Made by a program: the position numbers and the translations under genes. From positions 2,728,001 to 2,792,000 of the forward strand of contig CAWDLR010000003.1 of NCBI GenBank assembly GCA_963803125.1: a DNA stretch of 64,000 nucleotides, in the 5' to 3' direction. This stretch comes from G963675935 sp963803125. Its GTDB lineage: Bacteria; Planctomycetota; Planctomycetia; Pirellulales; Thermoguttaceae. The notes below the pieces were generated by a model. It was given only the letters and a program-made list of their open reading frames with translations, was not told the origin of the DNA and did not search any database. Shown in pieces: positions 25,796 to 34,520 of this stretch. The stretch's first letter is position 1; every line of letters starts with the position of its first letter.

Positions 25796-26832
25796 GCCGC
25801 GATCGGCAGCACGCTCGACTTCGTCAACAACTACCAGTACGACAACCTCGACCGGCTGACGCAGATCACCCAGTCGGGCCAGTCGGGCGGAAACACGGTG
25901 GCCAGCAAGGAGGTCAGCCTCTCCTACTACGACAACGGCCAGTTGAAGACCGTGGACCTCTACGCCTCGACCAACGGCTCGAACCAGGTGGCCGACGGCG
26001 CCTACGTCTACGACCACGCCGGACGGCTGACGAGTTTGACGTATTCCTTCCAAAACTCGACTGCCTCCGCCCCGTCGTATCAATGGGCCTACGACAACGC
26101 CGGCCGGGTGACCGACTTCTACAGTTGGCTCGACTCCTCCGGCACGCCGAGCTACAGCAACGTTGCGACCTGGGCCCACGCCGAGTACAATTACGACCAT
26201 GCCGGCCAGCTTGCCAGCAGCGGCAGCACGGCGGCCGTGCATTACAGCAATTGGCAAAACGCCCCGGCCGACGAGAACTACTCCTACGACGCCAACGGCA
26301 ACCGCAGCGGCGGCAATAACTACACCGGCCCGGGCAACCAGACGTGGGAGGACGCGGCGGGCAACGAGTATTGGTACGACAACGAGGGGGACCGCGTGCG
26401 GGAGGATTTGGCCAACGACGCGGGCACAATTCTCTACACTTACGACAACCGCCATCGCTTGACCAGCGAAGCCTACGGGGCTTACGACCAGTACGGCCAG
26501 TTCCAGGCGACCGAGACGATCGTGTATACTTATGACGTCTTCGACCGTCTGGTGGGCAAGACCGTAAGCGGGTCGAAGACGGACAAGGAGGTCTACGTTT
26601 ACGACGGCGAGAACATGATCTTGAAATTTCAGAACTCGACGGGCGAGGCCTTGACCAACTCCGACTTGGTGCGGCGGTTCCTCGACGGCGCGGCGGTCGA
26701 TCAGGTCTTCGCCGAAGAGGTGACGTTGGGGGCGAGTTCCGTGCAGACCCGCTGGCTCTTGGCCGACAACGAAGGCACGATCCGCGACGTGGCCACCTAC
26801 GCCGCCGGCGCGACCACGGTGCAAGATCATTC
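25796..26832 (+). pseudogene. Rhs/YD-repeat core fragment truncated at both ends
   Basis: Homology begins at about AAIGSTLDFVNNYQYDNLDR with no start codon and runs through YD repeats into the core (DGENMILKFQNSTG, QTRWLLADNEGTIRD). It ends at TTVQDH, where the other two copies continue with LVYDSFGN. From 26833 the frame enters a palindromic repeat and stops at 26884. The overlapping part is closely similar to the fragment at 20911, so the three Rhs pieces are paralogous segments of one gene type. It has no C-terminal tip. Confidence 0.8.
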
Positions 26833-26950
26833 TGGTGAACCGGTTCCGGTGACACAATACCGAATTCCGCGCAACATTGCATGAATTCCGTATTGTGTCA
26901 CCGGAACTCACCGGAACTGCGTGCCACCGGAACTGCCCTGACCGGAACTG
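26833..26950. repeat. Palindromic repeat terminating the third Rhs fragment
   Basis: Arms at 26844-26867 and 26883-26906 (TTCCGGTGACACAATACCG... and its complement) pair at 23 of 24 positions around a 15-nt loop. Further copies of ACCGGAACTG follow up to about 26950. The element abuts the exact end of Rhs homology. Confidence 0.8.
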
Positions 26951-27096
26951 CCTGACAGACCAAAGCATTGGAACCCAATTCCGCAGGGCGGGGATGGGAG
27001 GCCCCGACGCAACGCCTCGCCATTTCTTCCGGGGCACATTCCCGCCGCTGCCTTTCCCATGATCTAGTACAGTCAACTGGGTGCAGGGATGAATCA

Positions 27097-27555
27097 ATGA
27101 GGTGCAGGTTGCAGAAACCAGCGATCTGGGCGCAGCGTCACGCGCGCCGCGCCTGGATTGTTCTATTGGCCGTGGTTACACTTCAACTGGCGCTCACGGG
27201 CGTGGGGGTCGCTCGGAGTGTGAGCGAACTCACGTCTCTCCACTACCTCGTCGGTATCCTGCTCTCCGTCATCTTGCCTCTCCTAGCGGTGTTCCTGCTT
27301 TGGCGGGGGCACATGGCGGGTCGCTGGATCCTAATAGGGCTCTTTGCGTTGCGTGGCGCGGCAGAGGCTTCCTGGCTCGTGTATCTAGCCACAATTTACC
27401 CATCCGCCATCTTGTCAGGGTCCGGACCCTTAAACATCACGAACGCACTGTTTTATTCGGCGGCAACTCTATGGCTGTTGTTTTCCCGACACCTGCGCCC
27501 GATTCGGTGCGACGGTTCAGCGGACCTTGACAACCGAGAGGGAGAAAAACGGTAG
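27097..27555 (+). CDS. Small multi-pass membrane protein, possible orphan immunity protein
   Basis: A 152-aa protein with four predicted membrane segments (roughly residues 17-38, 48-67, 74-94 and 110-128) and a polar tail (DGSADLDNREGEKR). The start is taken at the ATG at 27097; longer frames upstream read repeat DNA. No named family. In size, topology and location in the Rhs array it resembles the gene at 22453, although the sequences do not align well by eye. It may be an immunity gene whose toxin tip has been lost. Confidence 0.55.
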   Translation: MRCRLQKPAIWAQRHARRAWIVLLAVVTLQLALTGVGVARSVSELTSLHYLVGILLSVILPLLAVFLLWRGHMAGRWILIGLFALRGAAEASWLVYLATIYPSAILSGSGPLNITNALFYSAATLWLLFSRHLRPIRCDGSADLDNREGEKR

Positions 27556-27574
27556 AGAGTCGAAACAGGGGGAG

Positions 27575-27643
27575 AAAAGGTGTCAGGAACCGTTATCGGG
27601 CAACCACGGGGGAGATGACGCGAGACAAAACGGTTCCTGACAC
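27575..27643. repeat. Palindromic repeat hosting IS copy B
   Basis: The left arm AAAAGGTGTCAGGAACCGTT (27575-27594) pairs with AACGGTTCCTGACAC ending at 27643. The arm resumes after the IS as GTTCCTGACACCTTTTT at 29282. The 11 bp GTTCCTGACAC is therefore duplicated on both sides of the IS, as expected for an IS4-family target duplication. Confidence 0.8.
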
Positions 27644-29281
27644 GAATGGCACTGTCATGTCTCGCATTTTAGGGTGTGCGCGCAATCTGGTCTATGAACG
27701 GAGCGGGGAGTCGGATAAAGTCTCGCCCCGTCAGGCGAAGTTTCAAGTTTTGGCCCTTGCCTGGCGATAGAAAGTAGGCCCTTCCTGGTTTGCTTGCCGC
27801 AAATTCACCAGGAAGGGTCTTTTCATGCGCGAGCATATACCTGATTCTCCGAACGGCGGCAGCAGCAGTTTTCAACAAATCGTCGAGGCGTTTCTGGCCC
27901 ACGATGGTTTGCCCTTCGCCGACGTTCTCACGGGTGAACGGATCGAGCGAGCTTTCGGCCGCCATGACGCGCTGTTTGGCCGACACGGCGTCTACTCCAC
28001 GGCGATCGTCCTGTGGGCGTTTCTGAGCCAGTTGCTGCGGGATGGCAAGGAGGCGTCCTGTCAGTCGGCCGTCGCCCGAATCGCCAGTCATTGCCTCCAC
28101 ACGGGCATCCAGCCCCCAACGCACGACACGGGCGATTACTGCAAGGCCCGCGGCAAGTTATCGGAAACGGCGCTGCACGAGTTGGGCCAGGAAGTGGCCG
28201 AGGAGCTTCAACAACAGGCCGACCCGGCCTGGCTGTGGAAGAACCGGCACGCCAAACTTGTCGATGGTTTCACCTTCACCATGCCGGACACACCCAAGAA
28301 CGCCGCCGAGTTTCCCCATCCGCGAACGCAGAAGAAGGGCGTGGGCCTGCCGATCGCCCGCGCGGTGGCGATCCTTTCCTTGGCAACAGCTTGCGTGATG
28401 GATGCGGCCATCGGTCCCTACAAGGGCAAGGAAACCGGCGAGACGGCGCTGCTCCGGTCGATGTCTTCTTCGCTGCACGCGGGCGATATCGCCGTGTTCG
28501 ACCGCCATTATTGCTCCTTCATGATGATTGCGCTGCTGCTTCTCCAGGGCACGGACGTTTGTGCCCGCCTGCACCAAATGCGGAAGTCCGACTTTCGCCG
28601 CGGCAAACGCCTGGGAAAGAACGATCACCTTATCATCTGGACCAAACCTGTATGTCCCGACTGGATGGAGCAGGAGACTTATGAGCGCATCCCCGAAACA
28701 CTCGAACTGCGTGAACTGCGTTACACGGTCGTGGAAAAGGGCCGTCGCACGAAAAAGATCACCGTGGTCACCACGCTGACGGACGCAACTCTTTATAGCA
28801 GCGAAGAAATCGCAGAGCTTTACGGTTTTCGCTGGAACTCGGAATTGGACATCCGCGCGATCAAGGCGTCGCTGAATCTGGCACACGTTCGTTGTAAATC
28901 GCCGGAGATGGTGCGACGCGAGTTCTCCACGACACTGCTGGCTTACAACCTGATTCGCACGACGGCGGCCAACGCCGCCTGGTTGCACGACAAACAGCCG
29001 CGACAAATCAGCTTTACCGCGACGACTCAGTATGTACTTTCGGCGGGAGCATTGCTGACCGGCCATACGATGACGGCCGGGCAACTGCACGAATGCTGTC
29101 TCGCGCTTCTGCGCCAGGTGGCAGGCTGCGAAGTTGCCAACCGCCCTGGCCGGCTCGAACCGCGTGTGCTCAAGCGCCGCCGCCACGGCTATCCGCTCAT
29201 GCAGAAACCCAGACACGTCCTCCGCCAAGAATTGCACAAACATTGCACCTAAAACAGGTTACAATGGCGACAGTGCCATTC
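27644..29281 (+). mobile_element. IS4-family insertion sequence, second type, copy B
   Basis: A 1638-bp copy of the element at 19251-20888, inverted relative to it, with the same 13-bp terminal inverted repeats and an intact transposase. It is flanked by the 11-bp direct repeat GTTCCTGACAC. Together the two copies enclose 6.75 kb of Rhs-related DNA. Confidence 0.9.
27825..29252 (+). CDS. IS4-family transposase (second type), copy B
   Basis: A 475-aa transposase differing from the copy at 19280-20707 by one visible residue (AYNLIRT instead of TYNLIRT). The catalytic Asp residues (LVDGF, AVFDRHY) and the Glu (YGFRWNSELDIRAIK) are present, so it appears functional and could act on both copies. 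Confidence 0.93.
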   Translation: MREHIPDSPNGGSSSFQQIVEAFLAHDGLPFADVLTGERIERAFGRHDALFGRHGVYSTAIVLWAFLSQLLRDGKEASCQSAVARIASHCLHTGIQPPTHDTGDYCKARGKLSETALHELGQEVAEELQQQADPAWLWKNRHAKLVDGFTFTMPDTPKNAAEFPHPRTQKKGVGLPIARAVAILSLATACVMDAAIGPYKGKETGETALLRSMSSSLHAGDIAVFDRHYCSFMMIALLLLQGTDVCARLHQMRKSDFRRGKRLGKNDHLIIWTKPVCPDWMEQETYERIPETLELRELRYTVVEKGRRTKKITVVTTLTDATLYSSEEIAELYGFRWNSELDIRAIKASLNLAHVRCKSPEMVRREFSTTLLAYNLIRTTAANAAWLHDKQPRQISFTATTQYVLSAGALLTGHTMTAGQLHECCLALLRQVAGCEVANRPGRLEPRVLKRRRHGYPLMQKPRHVLRQELHKHCT

Positions 29282-29323
29282 GTTCCTGACACCTTTTTCG
29301 TCCCTTTTTCGTCCCAAGCTGCG

Positions 29324-30211
<888 letters not shown>

Positions 30212-30501
30212 GGCGGCATTTTATCGCGCGCCCTCGGCGCGGTGAAGGGCACTTTAACGATTTGCGGCTCCCAAAACCCCGGCGAAGCCTCATCGACCGC
30301 AAAGCTCACCACCGAGACACGGAGGGCACGGAGAAAATGACAAGAAAGGCAAGAAGCCACAGATGAACACGGATGAACACGGATAGACCGACGAGAAGGA
30401 ACCCGCCACCATCATCTGTGTTCAGCAGTGTTTATCTGTGGCTCCCTTCGTCCGGTCTCCGTGTCCTCCAAGTCTCCGTGGTGAACACAACGCGCGGTCG
30501 G
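30212..30501. repeat. Intergenic palindromic repeat (CACCGAGACACGGAG / CACAGATGAACACGG type)
   Basis: Between cysK and the ferredoxin-like gene lies an imperfect palindrome. ACCACCGAGACACGGAGG and CCACAGATGAACACGGATG near 30308-30380 are mirrored by ATCTGTGTTCAGCAG, TTATCTGTGGC and CTCCGTGGTGAACAC up to about 30487. It is a multicopy intergenic repeat type. A partial relative (CCGTGTCTCCGTGGT) sits at about 41017-41031. Confidence 0.75.
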
Positions 30502-31845
30502 TCAGTGTTCGCCGATTATCCGGCCGACTTGTTTTTGGCCGGAGGCGATTGCCGCGTGGAGAAAGGCCGAACGCAGCGGTTTGATGGCGACGGCTGCCTT
30601 CAGTAACGGCGTCTTCTCCAGGACGGCGACGAGCCGGGCGAGGAGGCGATGGCTGACGGGGCCGCGGCGGTCAAAGATCAGATCGGCGAGTTTGTTCCGC
30701 TCGACGGCCATCATTGCCACCCGCTCGATAATCGTTTCCGGGGTGAAGACCCGCTGGGGTCGTGGCGTCATCGAGATCGCCTCGCGAGGGCAGACGCGAG
30801 CGCACACGCCGCACCCGAGGCAGAGATCTTCGCGAAGGCGAGCGGTGCGGACCTCGCCCGCTGCACCGCTCTCAAGTCGCCTCGCGGCCGACGGCGGCGA
30901 ATCGCCGTCGGTGGGGACGACGTCGATGGCGTCCATCGGGCAAACGGCGGCGCAGCGGCCGCAGCCGGTGCACTGCCGCGGGTCGATTTGCATCATCCAG
31001 GCGGAGGTGGTGATCGCGCCGCGGACCTCGCCGACCTTCGCCGCGCGGAACATCTCGCAGCAACAGCCGCAGCAATTGCAAATGTACGTGACGCGACGCT
31101 GCACGTTTTCGCCGATCTGCACCAATCCGGCTTCCTTGCTGATCTCCAGGATCTTCATGCCCTCGGCCGTATCGATCGGCTGGCAGAATCCGTTGCGGAC
31201 CAGCGAAGCGGCGGCGTAATTCAACGAGAGGCAGACGCGCTGCGGCGCGTCGCAGGCGGTGCCTAAGTGACTGGCCTTATGGCGGCAAGCGCAGAGACCG
31301 ACCCCCAGGGCGGTCGCCGTCTGCACGACGTGGCTGGCCCGCTGCCAGTCGAGGACCTCGGTCTGGTCCGGCGGCAGCGTCTCTTCATCGACGAGGACGC
31401 GGCCGATCTGCGTCGATCCGCGGAACATGGAACGAGAGACGTGGCCGCCGTCTTCTTCCAGATACTCTTCGAACAGCCGGGCGAGCTCGCCCTGCGGCAA
31501 GTCCTCACAGGTTCGCATGAACGTGAATTCGAAGAACCCCAGTGCCATTGGCGCCAGGCAGAAGTATCGGCGGCCGTCGTGTTCAACGTCGATGACCAAT
31601 CCGCGCCGCGCCATTCCATCCAATTGGTCCAACAGCGGCGCGGCGGGCGTCTTCAACCGCGCGGCAAGGTCTTCGAGATCCGTCAGGTGCAGCGGCAGGC
31701 GGCTGGCCAGCTCAACGTCGCGGGGCGGATAGAGGAGCCGCAGGATTTGCATCAGCCGGGGCGAGGCCGGGGCCCCGGTGACCGTGCGGTCGAGCTGCCG
31801 CTGCAAGGCGCGGTAGTGGCGGTCCACATCGACGGCGTGTCCCAT
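30502..31845 (-). CDS. 4Fe-4S ferredoxin-domain protein with N-terminal helical domain
   Basis: A 447-aa cytoplasmic protein. Residues ~1-110 resemble a winged-helix-like or substrate-recognition region (LPLHLTDLEDLAARLKTP...). A Cys cluster near 185-195 (GVGLCACRHKASHLGTACD) and CNCCGCCCEM near 255 follow. Two classical 4Fe-4S motifs come next: CTGCGRCAAVCPMDAID and CLGCGVCARVCPREAIS. Similar architectures are annotated as 4Fe-4S binding proteins linked to corrinoid or other redox metabolism; the specific reaction is unknown. It is likely an electron-transfer subunit. No obvious partner gene adjoins it. Confidence 0.82.
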   Translation of the reverse strand: MGHAVDVDRHYRALQRQLDRTVTGAPASPRLMQILRLLYPPRDVELASRLPLHLTDLEDLAARLKTPAAPLLDQLDGMARRGLVIDVEHDGRRYFCLAPMALGFFEFTFMRTCEDLPQGELARLFEEYLEEDGGHVSRSMFRGSTQIGRVLVDEETLPPDQTEVLDWQRASHVVQTATALGVGLCACRHKASHLGTACDAPQRVCLSLNYAAASLVRNGFCQPIDTAEGMKILEISKEAGLVQIGENVQRRVTYICNCCGCCCEMFRAAKVGEVRGAITTSAWMMQIDPRQCTGCGRCAAVCPMDAIDVVPTDGDSPPSAARRLESGAAGEVRTARLREDLCLGCGVCARVCPREAISMTPRPQRVFTPETIIERVAMMAVERNKLADLIFDRRGPVSHRLLARLVAVLEKTPLLKAAVAIKPLRSAFLHAAIASGQKQVGRIIGEH

Positions 31846-32244
31846 CGTCTATCCACCCCTCCGTTAGAGAGCGGACGAGTATCGGAGTGCCCCCGTGTCG
31901 CGAGGAACTTTGCAGACAACGTGATTTTAGGAGGCGTTCGTGCGGCGGGCAAGGCGTCTGGGGCCGCGGGCGCAGTAACGGATTTTGCGGCTTGCGGTTC
32001 CCTGGGACAGCGGAGGGCGTTGGTCCGCGTCAGCGCTTCCCTTTGGGGCGCGGCTAAACGAGCGATAGAAAAGACGCCACCCTTAGTCGGGTCGCCGCGG
32101 CCAGTCTTGACCGGCGGCCCTATAATTGAGCACCCGGCGCGACAGCATACGACTTGCGTCTAAGCCCGAGCGACGCTCTGTCGGGATATCATCGTCTCAC
32201 GAGGCCGCCAAGGCCTCAGGAATCTCAAAGAGGAGGAGAGAACC
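31846..32244. other. Intergenic region between divergent genes
   Basis: About 400 bp between the Fe-S protein and the secreted protein at 32245. It must contain promoters for both. A GAGGAGGAGAGAACC ribosome site precedes the rightward gene. I see no RNA gene or repeat. Confidence 0.5.
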
Positions 32245-33219
32245 ATGAGAGCGCGGATTGCTTTGCTGATCGTTCTTGCAGCGGCCTGGGCGAGCATCGC
32301 TCAAGCCGCTCCGTTGGATTTGAAGGAAGTCGGCGCCAATGCCTTGTGGGTTGCCCATATCGATCTGGACGCGGCCCGAGAATCCAAAGTCGTGAAGGCG
32401 TTCTACCACGAATGCGTCGAGCAATGCTCCGAGGCAAAGGAGCACCTGGAAATGGCCTGCCATAAGCTGGGCGTGAAGGAGTGCAAAGATATCCACGGCC
32501 TGACGGCCTACGGGACGAAATACGAGCCCCACACGGGCGCGCTGCTGGTGCAGGCGAAGCTGGACAAGGACATCGCGATGAAGGAACTGCAAGAGGCGCC
32601 CGAGCAGGTGACTTGGGAATACGGGAAACACGAGGTCCACACCTGGCTGGCGCACCGCGGCACTCGCTGGGCTCATCTCGTGTGTGCAACCTTCTACAAG
32701 CCGGACTTGGTGGTGATCGGCTCGGGCCCCGCTGAACTGAAGGCGGCCCTGGACGTGCTCGACGGCAAGGCGTCGAATCTATCGGGCAAGGACTCGCCGC
32801 TGGCGGCCGAAGCCCCGAAATACGCGATCTTCCAGTTCCGCGCCGTCGAGGTGAACAAGAGCCATCATGCCAAACACTGCCCGATCATCGAGCAAATCCG
32901 GCGAGTCAACTACTGCGAGGGGCAGCAAGGAGATCGCTGGATCGGACACTTCGACGTGCTGGCTGATTCCAGCGCGGCGGCCAAGGACCTGAAGCAGATT
33001 GTCAACGGCTTCAAGGCCGCGGTGTCGCTCTATTGCCACGGGCACGCGGAAATCGTCAACATGCTCGGGAACGTCAAGGTCGTGGTGGACAATGAGACGG
33101 TGAAGGTGACGTTCGAGGAGTCCGCCGACAAGCTGGTCCAGCAGACGCCGGAATTCTGCAAACTGATCCATCAACGCCACAAGCAGCACATGGAATGGTG
33201 GAAGCACGAAAAGGACTGA
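32245..33219 (+). CDS. Secreted hypothetical protein
   Basis: A 324-aa protein with a clear Sec signal (MRARIALLIVLAAAWASIAQ then A) and a strong GAGGAGGAGAG ribosome site. The mature part is rich in His, Lys and Glu, with repeated His-Cys pairs (AFYHECVEQC, SHHAKHCP, LYCHGHAEI, HQRHKQHMEWWKHEKD), suggesting metal binding in the periplasm. Similar secreted proteins of unknown function are common in planctomycetes. It has no recognized domain and appears monocistronic. Confidence 0.75.
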   Translation: MRARIALLIVLAAAWASIAQAAPLDLKEVGANALWVAHIDLDAARESKVVKAFYHECVEQCSEAKEHLEMACHKLGVKECKDIHGLTAYGTKYEPHTGALLVQAKLDKDIAMKELQEAPEQVTWEYGKHEVHTWLAHRGTRWAHLVCATFYKPDLVVIGSGPAELKAALDVLDGKASNLSGKDSPLAAEAPKYAIFQFRAVEVNKSHHAKHCPIIEQIRRVNYCEGQQGDRWIGHFDVLADSSAAAKDLKQIVNGFKAAVSLYCHGHAEIVNMLGNVKVVVDNETVKVTFEESADKLVQQTPEFCKLIHQRHKQHMEWWKHEKD

Positions 33220-33271
33220 GCGGGAAGCATAGCGGCTGCTCAGGCATGACCTTGGAGCTTACGGCAAGCGG

Positions 33272-33312
33272 CCCTCACCCCCTGCCCCTCTCCCGCTTGC
33301 GGGAGAGGGGAG
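33272..33312. repeat. Short palindromic repeat (CCCTCTCCCG / CGGGAGAGGG)
   Basis: CCCTCACCCCCTGCCCCTCT is followed by CCCGCTTGCGGG and AGAGGGGAG. A second copy lies at 50795-50834 with CGCGAGCG at the centre. It lies between converging genes and could fold as a hairpin, but no T-run follows. Confidence 0.8.
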
Positions 33313-33330
33313 TAATAGTTGGGCAACCGC

Positions 33331-34080
33331 TCAATACGAGAAGACGACCGTTCCCGGCGAAAGGAGGTCGAGCAGATCGTTTTGGGCAACGGCCTTTGCC
33401 CCGGCGATCATCGCCTCGGGCTTTAGCTTGGCCAGATGGGCGCAGTGTTGGCAGACCAGCAGCCGGCCTCCGGCGGCGATGAAGTCGGCGAGCATTTTCT
33501 TTATCGGCGGGAAGCCCTCGCATTGCAGCTTGGGCTCGAGATTTGTGGCGGCGAAGGTGGGGGCCTCGACGTTCAAGAAGATGGTCGCGGTACGGCCGTC
33601 CTTCAGCGCGGATTGAGCCAGAGCGATTGCCATCGCTACGGAGTGCAATTGGTCCTTACCCCGCGTGATGTTGATGAGGATCGGGGCCTTGGCGGCGTTG
33701 GCGGCGGCGGGACGCTCTGCTGCCGGCGCCGGTCGGCCTTTGTAGCCGGCTGCCGTTATCGCCGCGAGGATTGTTTCGCTGGGCACGTCGGCGGGGGCGG
33801 CCACGACCACGGCCCGTTTGTCTTGCAGCGACACCTTGGCCGATTTCACGCCGGGAACTTTCAGCAGCGCGTCGCTAATCGCGTCGGCGCAGCCTTGGCA
33901 CATCATCCCCTCGATGGCGAACTCCCGCGACGCCGCGGCGGCGCCATCGTTCGCCGTTCGGCTCTCGCTCGGCTTCGCTGGGTCGCTCTTCGAGGGGCCA
34001 TAATCGGCCAGCAGAAGCGACAGCCGGCCGCCGAGGAATGCAACGACGCCGACGAGCAGATAGGACACGGTCTTCGACAT
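33331..34080 (-). CDS. Membrane-anchored HMA-domain plus DsrE-like protein
   Basis: A 249-aa protein. An N-terminal membrane anchor (residues 6-25) is followed by a heavy-metal-associated domain with CxxC in GMMCQGCADAI and the usual GVKSAKVSL segment. From about residue 130 a DsrE/DsrF-like domain follows (PILINITRGKDQLHSVAMAI, a MLADFIAAGGRLLVCQHCAH segment with Cys-x-x-Cys, KAVAQNDLLDLL). The fusion suggests sulfur or copper/heavy-metal handling at the membrane. It lies 47 bp from the channel-like gene and shares its strand with the P-type ATPase, so a three-gene unit is likely. Confidence 0.82.
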   Translation of the reverse strand: MSKTVSYLLVGVVAFLGGRLSLLLADYGPSKSDPAKPSESRTANDGAAAASREFAIEGMMCQGCADAISDALLKVPGVKSAKVSLQDKRAVVVAAPADVPSETILAAITAAGYKGRPAPAAERPAAANAAKAPILINITRGKDQLHSVAMAIALAQSALKDGRTATIFLNVEAPTFAATNLEPKLQCEGFPPIKKMLADFIAAGGRLLVCQHCAHLAKLKPEAMIAGAKAVAQNDLLDLLSPGTVVFSY

Positions 34081-34127
34081 GATCTTTCCTCCAATTGGTC
34101 AAGGGTCTCGGATAACGACGGTTTGTG

Positions 34128-34496
34128 TCAAGCGGTGTCTTGCTTCGGTGCTTTCAGGTGAAAGGAGTGCAGCAAGCGGTGTACGACGGGAGCGAGGAAC
34201 ATGGCGATCACGAGCACGTAGACGGCCTGGCCGGCCAGGGCGTCGAAGACCGCGAACAGTTTGCCGGCGGCGGTGCGCAGGTGGTTGATCGGGCCGTTGC
34301 CCGTCATCACCATCGCCGCATCCACCACGGCATCGAGCCAAGAGACGCCTTCCAGGCTGCGGTAGCCGACGGCCCCCAGGGCCACCGCCGCCAGGTCGAT
34401 CAGCGCCGCGGCGGCCAGGAACTTCGCCACCCGCAGCGCGAAACGCGACTTCGCCAGCAACGGTTCGTGAGGGCGCTCGAACATAGACAACTGCAC
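34128..34496 (-). CDS. Two-helix membrane protein resembling an ion-channel pore module
   Basis: A 122-aa protein with a helix at ~22-46, a re-entrant-like segment WLDAVVDAAMVMTGNGP and a second helix at ~80-108 ending VVHRLLHSFHLKA. The helix - pore loop - helix layout is that of two-pore-domain K+ channel-like proteins of planctomycetes, in which a GGMGP-type sequence replaces TVGYG; here it is TGNGP. Ion conduction is therefore uncertain. It sits directly downstream of the proton ATPase (24 bp). Confidence 0.65.
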   Translation of the reverse strand: MQLSMFERPHEPLLAKSRFALRVAKFLAAAALIDLAAVALGAVGYRSLEGVSWLDAVVDAAMVMTGNGPINHLRTAAGKLFAVFDALAGQAVYVLVIAMFLAPVVHRLLHSFHLKAPKQDTA

Positions 34497-34520
34497 TTCT
34501 CCGCTTGCGGCGGTTGGCGG

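Noticed and set aside
25664..27097. 477-codon minus strand frame across the third Rhs fragment
   Set aside because: Antisense of YD-repeat coding sequence; similar antisense frames occur over the other Rhs copies, and the composition is Val/Arg/Gly shadow.
19235..29300. Reading the outer GTGTCAGGAAC copies as the target duplication of one composite transposon
   Set aside because: The outermost copies are inverted, not direct, and copy B has its own direct 11-bp duplication, so independent insertion into repeats fits better.
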